The notes under the pieces were generated by a model. The model ran no database searches. It saw only the letters and a list, made by a program, of their open reading frames with translations, and was not told the origin of the DNA. Below are positions 52,092-60,274 of a stretch of DNA of 64,000 nucleotides, one piece after another. This DNA comes from CAYXDO01 sp964463485 (lineage in GTDB: Bacteria; Myxococcota; Kuafuiibacteriia; Kuafuiibacteriales; Kuafuiibacteriaceae): positions 1 to 64,000 of the forward strand of contig CAYXDO010000012.1 of assembly GCA_964463485.1 (NCBI GenBank), in the 5' to 3' direction. The position numbers and the translations under genes were made by a program. Each line of letters starts with the position of its first letter. The stretch's first letter is position 1.

Positions 52092-53795
52092 TCAGCGCAC
52101 GTGCCACACGTCGGCGAGCGCCTTCCAGTTCGCGAAGTAATAGACCGCGAACGAGACGAGCAGGACGGACACCAAGACCATCGTTCCAGGCGAGTGGTGG
52201 GCATCCTCGTGCTCCGTCGCCGGCGTCTCCGCCATTCGCGCCGGCGCGACCTCGCCCCAACTCTCCATCTTCTGCCCAGCGTTCGACCTGCCCAAGAACA
52301 CCGCGTGCACCGTCGTAAGGATGAACAACAGCAACCCAGTGAACGCCAGGCAGCCGCCGATCCCCATCACGCCGAGCGCGATGTGCGCGCCCGACGGGAA
52401 GCCAGCCGCCACGGCGGCGCCCGTGAAGTCCACGTCCCAATGGCGGCGCGGAACACCGTACGAGCCGGCGAAGGTCATCCCGAACGACAAGAAGAGAATT
52501 CCTCCGGCAAACAAGTATGGGATCCAACGAACGACGCCCTTGAACGAGTACTCACGCTGGAAGATGAGCGGCACCACATAGTACGCGAGCCCCATGAACG
52601 CCAAGGTCGTCCCTCCGACGACGGTCGAGTGGAAGTGACCCGGAATGCGCAGCGTGTTGTGCGCGATGATGTTGATCTGCTGGGTCCCCAGCGTCACGCC
52701 GGTGATGCCTCCGACGAACCCGAAAATCGCCAGCGACAGGAACATCGACGAGAACGCCGGATTCCTCCACGGAGCGTTCGTGAGCCACGAAAATGTGCCG
52801 CGCACGTATCCCTTGGCCCGCATCGCGACCTCGATCGACGCCGGCACCGTGAAGCCATGGATCATCGAAGCCAGCACGGCGAGGTACATCGCGTACGACG
52901 TATTCCAGATCTTCCATCCCGCCGAGACGCCCGGGTCCACCAGCAGATGGTGGGCCGACGCGAGGTTGATGAAGAGGATGTAGAGCACGAACGCCGAGCG
53001 GCACACCGCCTCGCTCAGCGGCTTGGCCCCCGTGGTGAGTGTCCCGAGCAGGTACCAGACCGAGACCATCGCGCAGACGTTGATTTGCTGAGACGGGTGG
53101 CCGAGGCCCCACCACGTGATGCGGTACCACGCCGGATCGAGCGCCGGAATCACGCCGAGCGACCACAACAGCGTCGGCACGAGCACAATGGCTCCGTGCA
53201 AAATCGTGGAGACCGCGATGATGGCGGCTGCGATCGCGCCGAACACGACCAGCGGAACCGAGCCCTCGTACGTCTTGTCCCGCTTCGCGATGTAGATCGT
53301 CGCGAAGAACACGATGCACGCCACGAGCGCCCCGACCGCGAACAGAATCAGGCCGAGGTAGAAGACCGGGTGGGCCTGGAGCGGATAATACGAAGTCATC
53401 AACACGTCGGCCTTGCCCGCGTAGATGATGGCGTTGGTGAGAACCGCTCCGGCCACCATCAGCGCGAAGGAAACCCACGCCCAAGTCCCGGAGGCGAGCC
53501 TCGAGTTCAACAAGGTCGTCGACGCGAAGTAGAGAATCGCCATCTCCATGAAGATGATCCAGAAGATCAGCATGTTGATGCCGTGGACGGTCAGGAAGCG
53601 ATAGAAGAGGTCGGCCGGCAGAAGATGCACGGCGGGCCAACGGGTGAGGGCCAGCAAGATCGCGGCGATGCCGCCATTCAAGAGACACACGACCGCCGCC
53701 ACGGCGTTGAGTCGGATGAATCGTTGGGCGTCGAGGCAGACAGGTAGGCCCGTCGTGTCGCACGTGCGGACTCGGTTCGGCTGATGATTACCCAT
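52092..53795 (-). CDS. haem-copper reductase subunit I, divergent (non-canonical active site)
   Basis: 567 residues with about 13 membrane helices. Haem and copper ligands: His71 (haem), His233 in LGHPSQQ (CuB), His282-His283 in SAHHLLVD (CuB), His387 and His389 in GHFHST. The residue four after CuB His233 is Gln237, where A and B oxygen reductases have the cross-linked Tyr. This, plus CuA in subunit II, suggests a nitric oxide reductase of a non-classical family or an alternative terminal reductase. ATG 53795 has a GGAG site and lies 6 bases after subunit II. Confidence 0.9.
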   Translation of the reverse strand: MGNHQPNRVRTCDTTGLPVCLDAQRFIRLNAVAAVVCLLNGGIAAILLALTRWPAVHLLPADLFYRFLTVHGINMLIFWIIFMEMAILYFASTTLLNSRLASGTWAWVSFALMVAGAVLTNAIIYAGKADVLMTSYYPLQAHPVFYLGLILFAVGALVACIVFFATIYIAKRDKTYEGSVPLVVFGAIAAAIIAVSTILHGAIVLVPTLLWSLGVIPALDPAWYRITWWGLGHPSQQINVCAMVSVWYLLGTLTTGAKPLSEAVCRSAFVLYILFINLASAHHLLVDPGVSAGWKIWNTSYAMYLAVLASMIHGFTVPASIEVAMRAKGYVRGTFSWLTNAPWRNPAFSSMFLSLAIFGFVGGITGVTLGTQQINIIAHNTLRIPGHFHSTVVGGTTLAFMGLAYYVVPLIFQREYSFKGVVRWIPYLFAGGILFLSFGMTFAGSYGVPRRHWDVDFTGAAVAAGFPSGAHIALGVMGIGGCLAFTGLLLFILTTVHAVFLGRSNAGQKMESWGEVAPARMAETPATEHEDAHHSPGTMVLVSVLLVSFAVYYFANWKALADVWHVR

Positions 53796-53800
53796 GGCTG

Positions 53801-54328
53801 TCACTCCGTGACGATGATCTTGCCGGTCATCTGGTGGTGGCCGATGCCGCAGAACTCGTTGCAGATCACCGAGAACTCGCCGATCGAGGTCGGCGTGATG
53901 GTCAGAACATGATCGTAGCCCGGCAGAATCTGGAAATTCATGTTCATCGGCTGCAGCGAGAACCCATGCTGGAGGTCCATCGACGACAGGTGCAGCCGGT
54001 AGGTCTGGTTCTTCTTGAGCTTGAGGATGGGATGGAAGCGCCACATGTATGCGACCATGTAGACGTCGCCGCCCGGCGTGCCTTCGGCGATCGGGATGCC
54101 GGCGAGGTCGCCGACTTTGTTCGTTTCGGCGAATCGCTGAGTTCTCTTCATGAAGTCGGCGGGGGCGACCCGGTACGACTCGCCCGAGCTGTTCTGTTTC
54201 CCTCTCAGGTGCCAGTAGGGCATCATGGCGGAGAGTACGAGGCACCAGAGGATCGCCATTCCGATCCACAGCCGCTCGGCGCCCGTGGGGGCCTTGAACC
54301 ATCCTGGTCCGGGGACTTGAATACTCAT
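53801..54328 (-). CDS. haem-copper reductase subunit II with CuA site
   Basis: 175 residues. One N-terminal membrane helix (LWIGMAILWCLVLSAMMPYW), then a cupredoxin domain with the CuA ligands H121, C156, E158, C160, H164 and M167 (VICNEFCGIGHHQM). CuA accepts electrons from a cytochrome c or cupredoxin and passes them to subunit I. Short for a subunit II, as in ba3-type enzymes. Start ATG 54328 with GAGG; 6 bases upstream of subunit I. It overlaps no gene, and the 48-residue subunit stops just before it. Confidence 0.93.
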   Translation of the reverse strand: MSIQVPGPGWFKAPTGAERLWIGMAILWCLVLSAMMPYWHLRGKQNSSGESYRVAPADFMKRTQRFAETNKVGDLAGIPIAEGTPGGDVYMVAYMWRFHPILKLKKNQTYRLHLSSMDLQHGFSLQPMNMNFQILPGYDHVLTITPTSIGEFSVICNEFCGIGHHQMTGKIIVTE

Positions 54329-54335
54329 GGCGACC

Positions 54336-54482
54336 TCAGGGCAGCGTGCCCGCGCGCGTCCTGAAGACTTCGATCCATCCCCAGACGGTGTACGAGAGAA
54401 ACGGAATCAACAGACCGAGCGCGAGCAAGACCCATGGATTGTCCATGAGCCGCTGGAGCGCCGGCTTCTTCTCATCGGCCAT
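54336..54482 (-). CDS. 48-residue single-helix subunit
   Basis: A short gene: MADEKKPALQRLMDNP, then one membrane helix (WVLLALGLLIPFLSYTVWGW) and a charged end. ATG 54482 follows a strong AAGGAGA site and overlaps the end of the degenerate subunit-I gene by 11 bases. Its position next to subunit II, single helix and size resemble the small subunit of ba3-type oxidases, though no residues are diagnostic. Probably stabilises the complex. Confidence 0.75.
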   Translation of the reverse strand: MADEKKPALQRLMDNPWVLLALGLLIPFLSYTVWGWIEVFRTRAGTLP

Positions 54483-55923
54483 ACAGCTCTCCTTTCACGA
54501 GTTGGCTTCGAGCTCGACGAGCCGCGAAGCTCGAAACGATGGCGGACCCGACGATCCCCACGAAAATCAAGCCGCCCATGGCGGCCAAGAGTCCTCCGGC
54601 GCCCATCACGACGAGGCCGACGGACTCCGCGAGGCTCTTGACTTGCTGCTCGGTGGCGTAGGCCTTGCGGGCAGCGCCGTGCGCCCCCGCGAAGGCGAAT
54701 CCGAGCACGAAGACGAGCTGGCCGGCCCCAAAGATCGGCACCTGCCACCGCGCCAGCCGCTCGGCGAGGCGGCCTGTCCGCTCCAGACCAAGCGGCTCGA
54801 GCGCCGCCAACGCAAAACCCATGAACGCCGCAGTCACCCCGCCGATCGCCGCGTGGTAGTGCGCCGGAATGACGGTGTTGCTGCCCGAGATCAGCGCACC
54901 GAGCACGAAGCCCGTGATCGTGAGGATCGCGCTGGCGGCGAAGGTCCCAACGCTCTTGCTCGCGGCCCCCGAGAGCTCGAGCCCACGCCGCTTTGCGCGA
55001 GCGAGCGCGACGAGACACGCGATGAGTACGACGGAGATGACCGGGAAGATGCCGAGCTCCATGAGTCGCGTGAAGCCGACCCGGTGCGCCACACTCTCGG
55101 AGCCGCGCGTGGCCAAGAGCGGAGCGATGACGAGCGGGATCGTATACAGCGCGAACAGCCGGCGCGCCCAGGTGACGCCGAGGACTGGCCTGCCGACGAC
55201 GCGGCCGACGAGCGACAGCCACACAGCCGCCATCGCGGCCGCGTTGGCGAACATGAGCACGTGCCCGCCTCCCCACATCATGAGCTCATACCGAGACTCG
55301 GGCAGCAGCCCGCTCGGCGTCCCGAGCCACGCGCCCCAAAAACACACGAGGGCCGTCACGAACGCCAGCGCCGCCGCCTTGAGCGCGGGCGCGGCTTCTG
55401 CCGTTACCAGCGCCTCGTCCCCACCCTCCGCAGAGTCACTCGCTCGACCGCGCCCGAACAGCCTCGCGTTGAAGAGGGCGGCGAGCACGCTGACCGCGAA
55501 CACGACGAGCCCGAGCAGGAACATCGGGCTGTCGATCACCGGCACATAGTTGGCGAGGACCGGCGCCGCGCCGGTGTCTCCGGCTCCAAGCATCATCCCG
55601 ATGACTCCGACGCCCGCACCCACCGCGCTCCGTACGCCGAGCTTCGATCGTGCCGCGGGGATGAGTTGAAACATCCCCGCGAGGAACGCGTAGAACCAAA
55701 TCACCAGCGCCAGGTCGACGTGAACGACCAAGCAGCGCTTGAAGAACAGTGTGTCCGTGAATAGCCAAGACAGGCCGGGCATTCGCGCAAGCACGAGGAG
55801 CAACGCGAAGAAGCCCGCGAGCACGAGGCTCGTGCCCGCCACCGCGAACCAGCGTCGCGCTCCGGCCAGGTCGGCGACCTCGGCGTAGGAAGACCGTCGG
55901 AGGTCCAACCAGCTCTCGGACAC
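54472..55923 (-). CDS. degenerate haem-copper subunit-I-like membrane protein
   Basis: 483 residues from GTG 55923, about 11-12 helices. Histidines fit the haem-copper layout: H68 (VVHVDLALVI), H221 (GGGHVLMF), H280 only, where active enzymes have an HH pair, and H355/H357 (PAHYHAAIGG). It is a relative of subunit I with one CuB ligand lost and without the GHPxxY/Q motif. It may bind haem only, or act as a second membrane subunit of the complex. First gene of the operon. I do not know a named family for it. Confidence 0.8.
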   Translation of the reverse strand: MSESWLDLRRSSYAEVADLAGARRWFAVAGTSLVLAGFFALLLVLARMPGLSWLFTDTLFFKRCLVVHVDLALVIWFYAFLAGMFQLIPAARSKLGVRSAVGAGVGVIGMMLGAGDTGAAPVLANYVPVIDSPMFLLGLVVFAVSVLAALFNARLFGRGRASDSAEGGDEALVTAEAAPALKAAALAFVTALVCFWGAWLGTPSGLLPESRYELMMWGGGHVLMFANAAAMAAVWLSLVGRVVGRPVLGVTWARRLFALYTIPLVIAPLLATRGSESVAHRVGFTRLMELGIFPVISVVLIACLVALARAKRRGLELSGAASKSVGTFAASAILTITGFVLGALISGSNTVIPAHYHAAIGGVTAAFMGFALAALEPLGLERTGRLAERLARWQVPIFGAGQLVFVLGFAFAGAHGAARKAYATEQQVKSLAESVGLVVMGAGGLLAAMGGLIFVGIVGSAIVSSFAARRARSQLVKGELYGR

Positions 55924-55935
55924 GGCCCGCCCCTA

Positions 55936-55951
55936 CCCAAGTCTCGTGCCA
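55936..55951 (-). promoter_or_regulatory. candidate sigma-54 (-24/-12) promoter
   Basis: On the minus strand TGGCACGAGACTTGGG: -24 TGGCAC is perfect and spacing to the -12 element is exactly right, but -12 is TTGG, where the consensus is TTGC. It lies about 13 bases before the GTG start, so transcription would begin almost at the start codon. A sigma-54 regulator closes the same operon. Not proven; the -12 GC change is a weakness. Confidence 0.45.
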
Positions 55952-55994
55952 CGTCGAACAACTCCCGGGCAGCCTGCACAACGGCCGCGGGCGT

Positions 55995-56006
55995 ATACCG
56001 CGGTAT
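55995..56006. promoter_or_regulatory. 12-bp perfect palindrome, possible operator
   Basis: ATACCGCGGTAT is self-complementary, in the divergent space between the haem-copper operon and haem O synthase, about 50 bases upstream of the candidate -24/-12 element, where a sigma-54 activator would bind. Alternative: chance in GC-rich DNA. Confidence 0.5.
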
Positions 56007-56108
56007 CCAGCTCGTCGCGTCGAGTATCCACATCCGGTCCGGCCCCTCGATCGCGGGAGGCTGAACGCTGTCGTTCTCGCGGGCTCGGTTCTTGCGCCGC
56101 CACGCCGC

Positions 56109-57020
56109 GTGCCCGCCGAGAGCGCCCAACCCATGGTGGTCCCGTCCTCGGGACGACTCCGAAGACCCACCCCCATCGCCCTCCGCGACTTCGCCGTGCT
56201 CACGAAACCCACGATCACCGCAACGAATGTCCTCACGTTCGCCGGTGGGTATGCGCTCACGAGCGCCGCGCCCGGCCTCGAGCTCGGGGCTGGATCGCTC
56301 GGAATCGGCCTCGTCGTGGCTTCGGCGAACGCCTTCAACATGGTGATCGAAGCCGACACCGACGCTCGCATGGCGCGAACCCGCGGCCGACCCATCCCGT
56401 CCGGGAGGATCTCTCGCGCGGAGGGTACCGTGCTCGCCACGGCCTTGGGCGGACTCGGGACGGGCGTGCTGAGTTGGCTCAACCCCACCACCGCCTCGAT
56501 CGCCTTCCTCTCGCTCGTCGTCTACGCCTTCATCTACACGCCGATGAAACACGCCACCCCCTGGGCCCTGCTGATCGGCGCGCTCCCCGGCGCAGCTCCG
56601 CCCCTGCTCGGCGTCACCGCCGCGACCGGGAGGGTCGGAGTCGTCGGGCTCCTGCTCTTCGCTCTGCTCTTCGTCTGGCAGCTCCCGCACTTCCTCGCGA
56701 TTGCTCTGCTCGCGCGCGAGGACTACTCGGCCGGCGGAATTCCCGTCGTGAGTGTCGTCTGCGGTGCGCGTGCGACCCGAACCTTGGCGTTCTGCTCATC
56801 GCTTGCGCTCGTTCCGACCGGCCTCATGCTCACCTGGCTCGGCGTGGCCGGGCCCGAGTTCGGCGCCGTCTCGACGGTGATGGCCGCGGGCATGGCGGCC
56901 TTCGCGGCCATCTCGATCCACAGCACGACCTCGCGGTCTTGGGACCGGCGGCTGTTCTTCGGCTCGCTCGTGTATCTGGTGGCCGCCATACTCACTCTCA
57001 CCGTCGGCGCCCTGCGCTGA
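56109..57020 (+). CDS. ctaB: haem O synthase (protohaem IX farnesyltransferase)
   Basis: 303 residues of the UbiA prenyltransferase family with about nine helices. It adds a farnesyl tail to haem b to make haem O. Motifs: ALTKPTITATNVLTFAGG, NAFNMVIEADTDARMARTRGRPIPSG (first Asp-rich/Mg site) and FIYTPMKHATPWALL. GTG 56109 is the longest start; ATG 56133 is as likely. It is divergent from the haem-copper operon with about 185 bases between and no ctaA (haem A synthase) visible in the window. Confidence 0.9.
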   Translation: MPAESAQPMVVPSSGRLRRPTPIALRDFAVLTKPTITATNVLTFAGGYALTSAAPGLELGAGSLGIGLVVASANAFNMVIEADTDARMARTRGRPIPSGRISRAEGTVLATALGGLGTGVLSWLNPTTASIAFLSLVVYAFIYTPMKHATPWALLIGALPGAAPPLLGVTAATGRVGVVGLLLFALLFVWQLPHFLAIALLAREDYSAGGIPVVSVVCGARATRTLAFCSSLALVPTGLMLTWLGVAGPEFGAVSTVMAAGMAAFAAISIHSTTSRSWDRRLFFGSLVYLVAAILTLTVGALR

Positions 57021-57161
57021 GCTGTCGTTTTGAGCGGGAGGCGCGCGACCGCGTCCCTGCGCCGCGCTTCGATGAACGATTCGTGGACCGCGATCTACTG
57101 GTCGGCCCTGCTTTACGCCTAGGTCGACTCCGCCCGGACGGGAATCGTGTACAGTCGACCC

Positions 57162-57555
57162 ATGGCGCGTCTCCTATCGAGCTCCGAGCGCATGGAGCTG
57201 GCCCAGCGTATTCTCGGCCGCCTCACCGAGGCGACGCGAGCAACTCAGGCATTTCTCTTCGACTCCGACGGTACGCAGTTTTGGTCGGCCCCCCGTGGAG
57301 CAGCGGCACGTCGATCTGCTCGCCGAGGCCCTCGACCTCTTGGAGGCCGAGGGACGTGTCCGTCCTGCGCCCTTCGTCGTTCACGACGCGGCCGGTCGAT
57401 TCACGGCTTGCGCGTACTCTCCAGTCCTCGCGTTGTATGCGTTCGTCGTTCATGGCCCTGGGACCCTATGGGCCGAGAGTGTGCTGCTGCCGCTCCGACC
57501 CGCGCTCGAGCCCGATCTCCTCTTGCTCGGGCGGACGCGTAGCCTCGCGAGTTGA
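57162..57555 (+). pseudogene. small gene with a frameshift at a C6 run
   Basis: Two adjoining frames join into one protein: first MARLLSSSERMELAQRILGR ending near FDSDGTQFWSAP, then VEQRHVDLLAEALDLLEAEGR to the stop at 57555. The break is at six C at 57289-57294; one fewer C restores one open frame of about 130 residues. The product (mixed alpha/beta, LDxLEAEGRVRP and FVVHDAAGR) has no assigned family and looks somewhat like a Roadblock-type small protein. Either a young frameshift or a base-calling error. Confidence 0.55.
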
Positions 57556-57595
57556 GGCTCGCGGCGGGAGCCCTGGCTTCTGCTATGCTCCAGCC

Positions 57596-58195
57596 GTGTT
57601 CATTGGCTTGCTCGTCGCCGCGGTGCTCGACCTCGACGTCGTCGAGGCGAATGCTCTGGAGCCCGAGCGAACCGCAGCGATCGTGCGGGTCGTCTCTGAG
57701 GAGCTCTCGAAGCGTGTGGGCACCGAGGTGTCGATTCATCGTTGTGCGACTGACTCGTCCTGTGGCGGGCCCGATGCGATCTTGGTGAGACTCATCGTTG
57801 CGCCCAAGAAGGTTCGGGTGACCTTCTCGAGGGGCCGCAGATCCTCGCAGCTCGACCTAGAGCGAGAATTCACCGCGGAGAGCCTTTGGGAGCCGATTCG
57901 GGCGGCGATCGCGGAGATCGTTCCGGAGGCCTTTGCTCCGGTGGCACCGCGGCCCGCGCGATCGGGTCCGCTCGGTCCCTGGGTGGTTGGCGGCGCGGGC
58001 ATCGCGCTCGCTGTGACCGGCGTCGTCGTCGGAGTGGACGCGGGCCGCGCGACTCGCGAGCTTCAGTCGGCGGGTCCGACGGAAGTCGCGGAGGCGGCGA
58101 GCCACGCGGACCAGTCTGCGATCGCGGCCAACTTGCTCTTTGCCGCCGCCGGCTTGGCCGTCGCGGCGGCGATCGCATGGCTGGCGTTTCATTGA
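57596..58195 (+). CDS. small membrane protein, hypothetical
   Basis: 199 residues from GTG 57596 (MFIGLLVAAVLDLDVVEANAL). An N-terminal hydrophobic strand acts as a signal; a middle part (IVRVVSEELSKRVGTEVSIHRC, LVRLIVAPKKVRVTFSRG) follows; a C-terminal helix pair is WVVGGAGIALAVTGVVVGVDAG and LLFAAAGLAVAAAIAWLAF. The first 37 bases after the signal are repeated exactly at 45084. Such proteins near kinases in myxobacteria have no known function. The start is GTG; no better site nearby. Confidence 0.65.
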   Translation: MFIGLLVAAVLDLDVVEANALEPERTAAIVRVVSEELSKRVGTEVSIHRCATDSSCGGPDAILVRLIVAPKKVRVTFSRGRRSSQLDLEREFTAESLWEPIRAAIAEIVPEAFAPVAPRPARSGPLGPWVVGGAGIALAVTGVVVGVDAGRATRELQSAGPTEVAEAASHADQSAIAANLLFAAAGLAVAAAIAWLAFH

Positions 58196-58307
58196 GAGTA
58201 GGTCACAGAGCCAATCTTCGGGCCTTTGATCCAGCGTCTGCGATGGCACTGGCCGCGACGAGCTCTCGGCCTTCCGCTAGGGGACCGGATGCTCCGCACC
58301 GTGGACC

Positions 58308-60029
58308 TCATCGGCGGTTGGTTTTGAAGGTGGTGACCTCGGTGGCGATCCCGCCGTAGCTCGGAGAGAAGGCGGCGGCACGATAGTAATACGTCGTTGC
58401 CGGACTCAGCCCGTTGAGGATGATGTCATGTACTCTCCCGTTGGGAGTCGTAGCGGAAGTCTGGTCCGGGCCCTTTTTCCGATTGCTCCCGAAATTCACA
58501 TAACCCGTGGCTTCGACGTTCGTTTGGAAATGGATGCGGACCGAGGTCGGCGTTTTATCGAGCACCACGACGTCCGCGATCTGGGTGACCGGGGGCGCCG
58601 TAATGGCGAACGGCGCCGAGAGTGGCGAGAGATTTCCAGCGCCATCCCAGGCCTGGACTCGGTACTCATGCGTGGCGTCGACCACCGGCCTGGCATCCGT
58701 GTATTCGAGCCTCGGCGTGCTCCCGAGCAGCGCGCCGTCGCGGAAGACGTCATAGCCATGAACCCGACGATCGTCCGTTGCGGGGGCCCAAGTGACGCGA
58801 AGGTGGGTTCGATAGAGTTGAGTATCGACGACCTCGGTGACCACCAAACTCTCTGGCTGCGTCGGCGCGCTGTTGTCCGGCGTGAACGCCATGGCCCGCT
58901 CGACCGCCGCGTTCGCCTGAGGCCGACCGTACCCAAAGAACGGGTCGTGCCCGAGCTCGCCGATGTCCGCCGCCGTGTCGATGAGGATGGACCGCGCCTC
59001 GACCGGAGTCAGCGAAGGGTTCGCGTCCCAAATCATCCCGAGGACGCCCGCTACGATCGGGGCCGAGAACGAAGTCCCCGAGAGGCTCGCCGTGCCGCCG
59101 CCGTAGGTCGTCACGATGGACTCACCTGGAGCGGCTAGATCGACCAGATCGCCAAACGTCGACCAGCTCGGCTTGTGATCGAGCGGGTCGGTCGCGGACA
59201 CCACCACCAGGCTCGAAGTGTGCCCGCAGTCGATCTGCGCGCCTGAGTTGCCCGCGGCCACGACCACGATTCCACCGCGGTCGCGCATGTAGTCGGCTGC
59301 CGTTCGAATGAGCTCGCTGCACGCCGCACCCTGATACGCGACGACCGCGGTCTTCGCGCCGTGGTCGGCCGCCCAGTTGATGGCGGTCGCGATGTGCGAG
59401 AAGTACGCCGCGCCGCTCGTGAGGTTCGTGACGCGGAGCGGCATGATCGCGCTGCCGAAGGCGACGCCAGCCGAGCTCGCCCCGTTGTTGCCGATCGCGG
59501 CCGCGGTGCCTGCCACGCTCGTGCCGTGCCAATTCACCGGCGACGAATCGTCTGAGTCGCTCACTACGTTCCAGCCAGGTACGAGCCGCAGGTCAGCGTT
59601 GGATCCATCCACGCCAGAATCGCAGATGGCCGTCACGACGCCCTCGCCGGTCGCCAGATCCCAGGCCGCCGGAGCGCCCATCAGCGCGTGATGCCATTGA
59701 CTCGGATACTGCGGATCGTTCGGCACGAACGCCGGCGGAATCAGCTCGTCGACCTCGGCGAGCTCGACGCGGTGCCGCTCGAGCACGCGCAGCCTTTCGA
59801 CCACCTCTTCAGGCGTATCGTCGGTCGAGACAGCCAGGACCTCGACGCCAAGCACGTTCGGCCGGCTCCGCGAGAGTCGATGATGTTTTCGGATGTCACT
59901 CCTCGTGCGCTCGTTGACGTTGCCTTTGAATTTCACCAAGACTCGGCTCGAGCTCGGCTCGGCTGAGTGCGCGGGACCGGCCAGCTCGAGAGTGAATAGA
60001 GTGGCCAGCAGAGCGATGCGGAGCTTCAT
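58308..60029 (-). CDS. subtilisin-like serine protease (S8) with C-terminal FN3 domain
   Basis: 573 residues. Signal peptide (MKLRIALLATLFTLELAGPAHSA), I9-like propeptide (VLVKFKGNVNERTRSDIRKHH), then peptidase with triad Asp in AICDSGVDG, His in NWHGTSVAG and Ser in LSGTSFSAP. A C-terminal fibronectin type III-like part (LRVTWAPATDDRRVHGYDVFRDG and a second, ATGYVNFGSNRKKG) suggests binding to a substrate or surface. Secreted and self-processing. Start ATG 60029. It is convergent with the small membrane-protein gene and separated from the regulator by a terminator. Confidence 0.9.
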   Translation of the reverse strand: MKLRIALLATLFTLELAGPAHSAEPSSSRVLVKFKGNVNERTRSDIRKHHRLSRSRPNVLGVEVLAVSTDDTPEEVVERLRVLERHRVELAEVDELIPPAFVPNDPQYPSQWHHALMGAPAAWDLATGEGVVTAICDSGVDGSNADLRLVPGWNVVSDSDDSSPVNWHGTSVAGTAAAIGNNGASSAGVAFGSAIMPLRVTNLTSGAAYFSHIATAINWAADHGAKTAVVAYQGAACSELIRTAADYMRDRGGIVVVAAGNSGAQIDCGHTSSLVVVSATDPLDHKPSWSTFGDLVDLAAPGESIVTTYGGGTASLSGTSFSAPIVAGVLGMIWDANPSLTPVEARSILIDTAADIGELGHDPFFGYGRPQANAAVERAMAFTPDNSAPTQPESLVVTEVVDTQLYRTHLRVTWAPATDDRRVHGYDVFRDGALLGSTPRLEYTDARPVVDATHEYRVQAWDGAGNLSPLSAPFAITAPPVTQIADVVVLDKTPTSVRIHFQTNVEATGYVNFGSNRKKGPDQTSATTPNGRVHDIILNGLSPATTYYYRAAAFSPSYGGIATEVTTFKTNRR

Positions 60030-60140
60030 CGCGCCCATGGAGAGCACGCCGCATGCCGCTCGACCGCGGGCCGTACGTCGTGGTTTCTAACTCAGGACCC
60101 AACCCTAACAGGTCGCTGAAAAAGGCTCCGAAACTCATGA

Positions 60141-60197
60141 TGTGCCCGTGCCCGTGCCGTGCCCTGCCCGAGCCCGAGCCCGTGCCCGAGCCCGATT
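60141..60197 (+). repeat. CCCGTG/CCCGAG hexamer low-complexity run
   Basis: Short run of GCCCGTGCCC / GCCCGAGCCC units, in the spacer (about 360 bases) between the S8 protease start and the regulator stop. No gene is visible in this spacer besides the repeat and the terminator; it could be a mutable spacer. Confidence 0.6.
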
Positions 60198-60274
60198 CAC
60201 CAGCGAGCGACGGCATCTTGCTTATCCATGCCGATCCGGGTTCGAACGGAACCCGACTCGCCGCACCTGCATCT

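Noticed and set aside
52101..53747. 548-codon open frame opposite subunit I
   Set aside because: Shadow of subunit I; Arg/Asp/Glu-rich sequence without helices.
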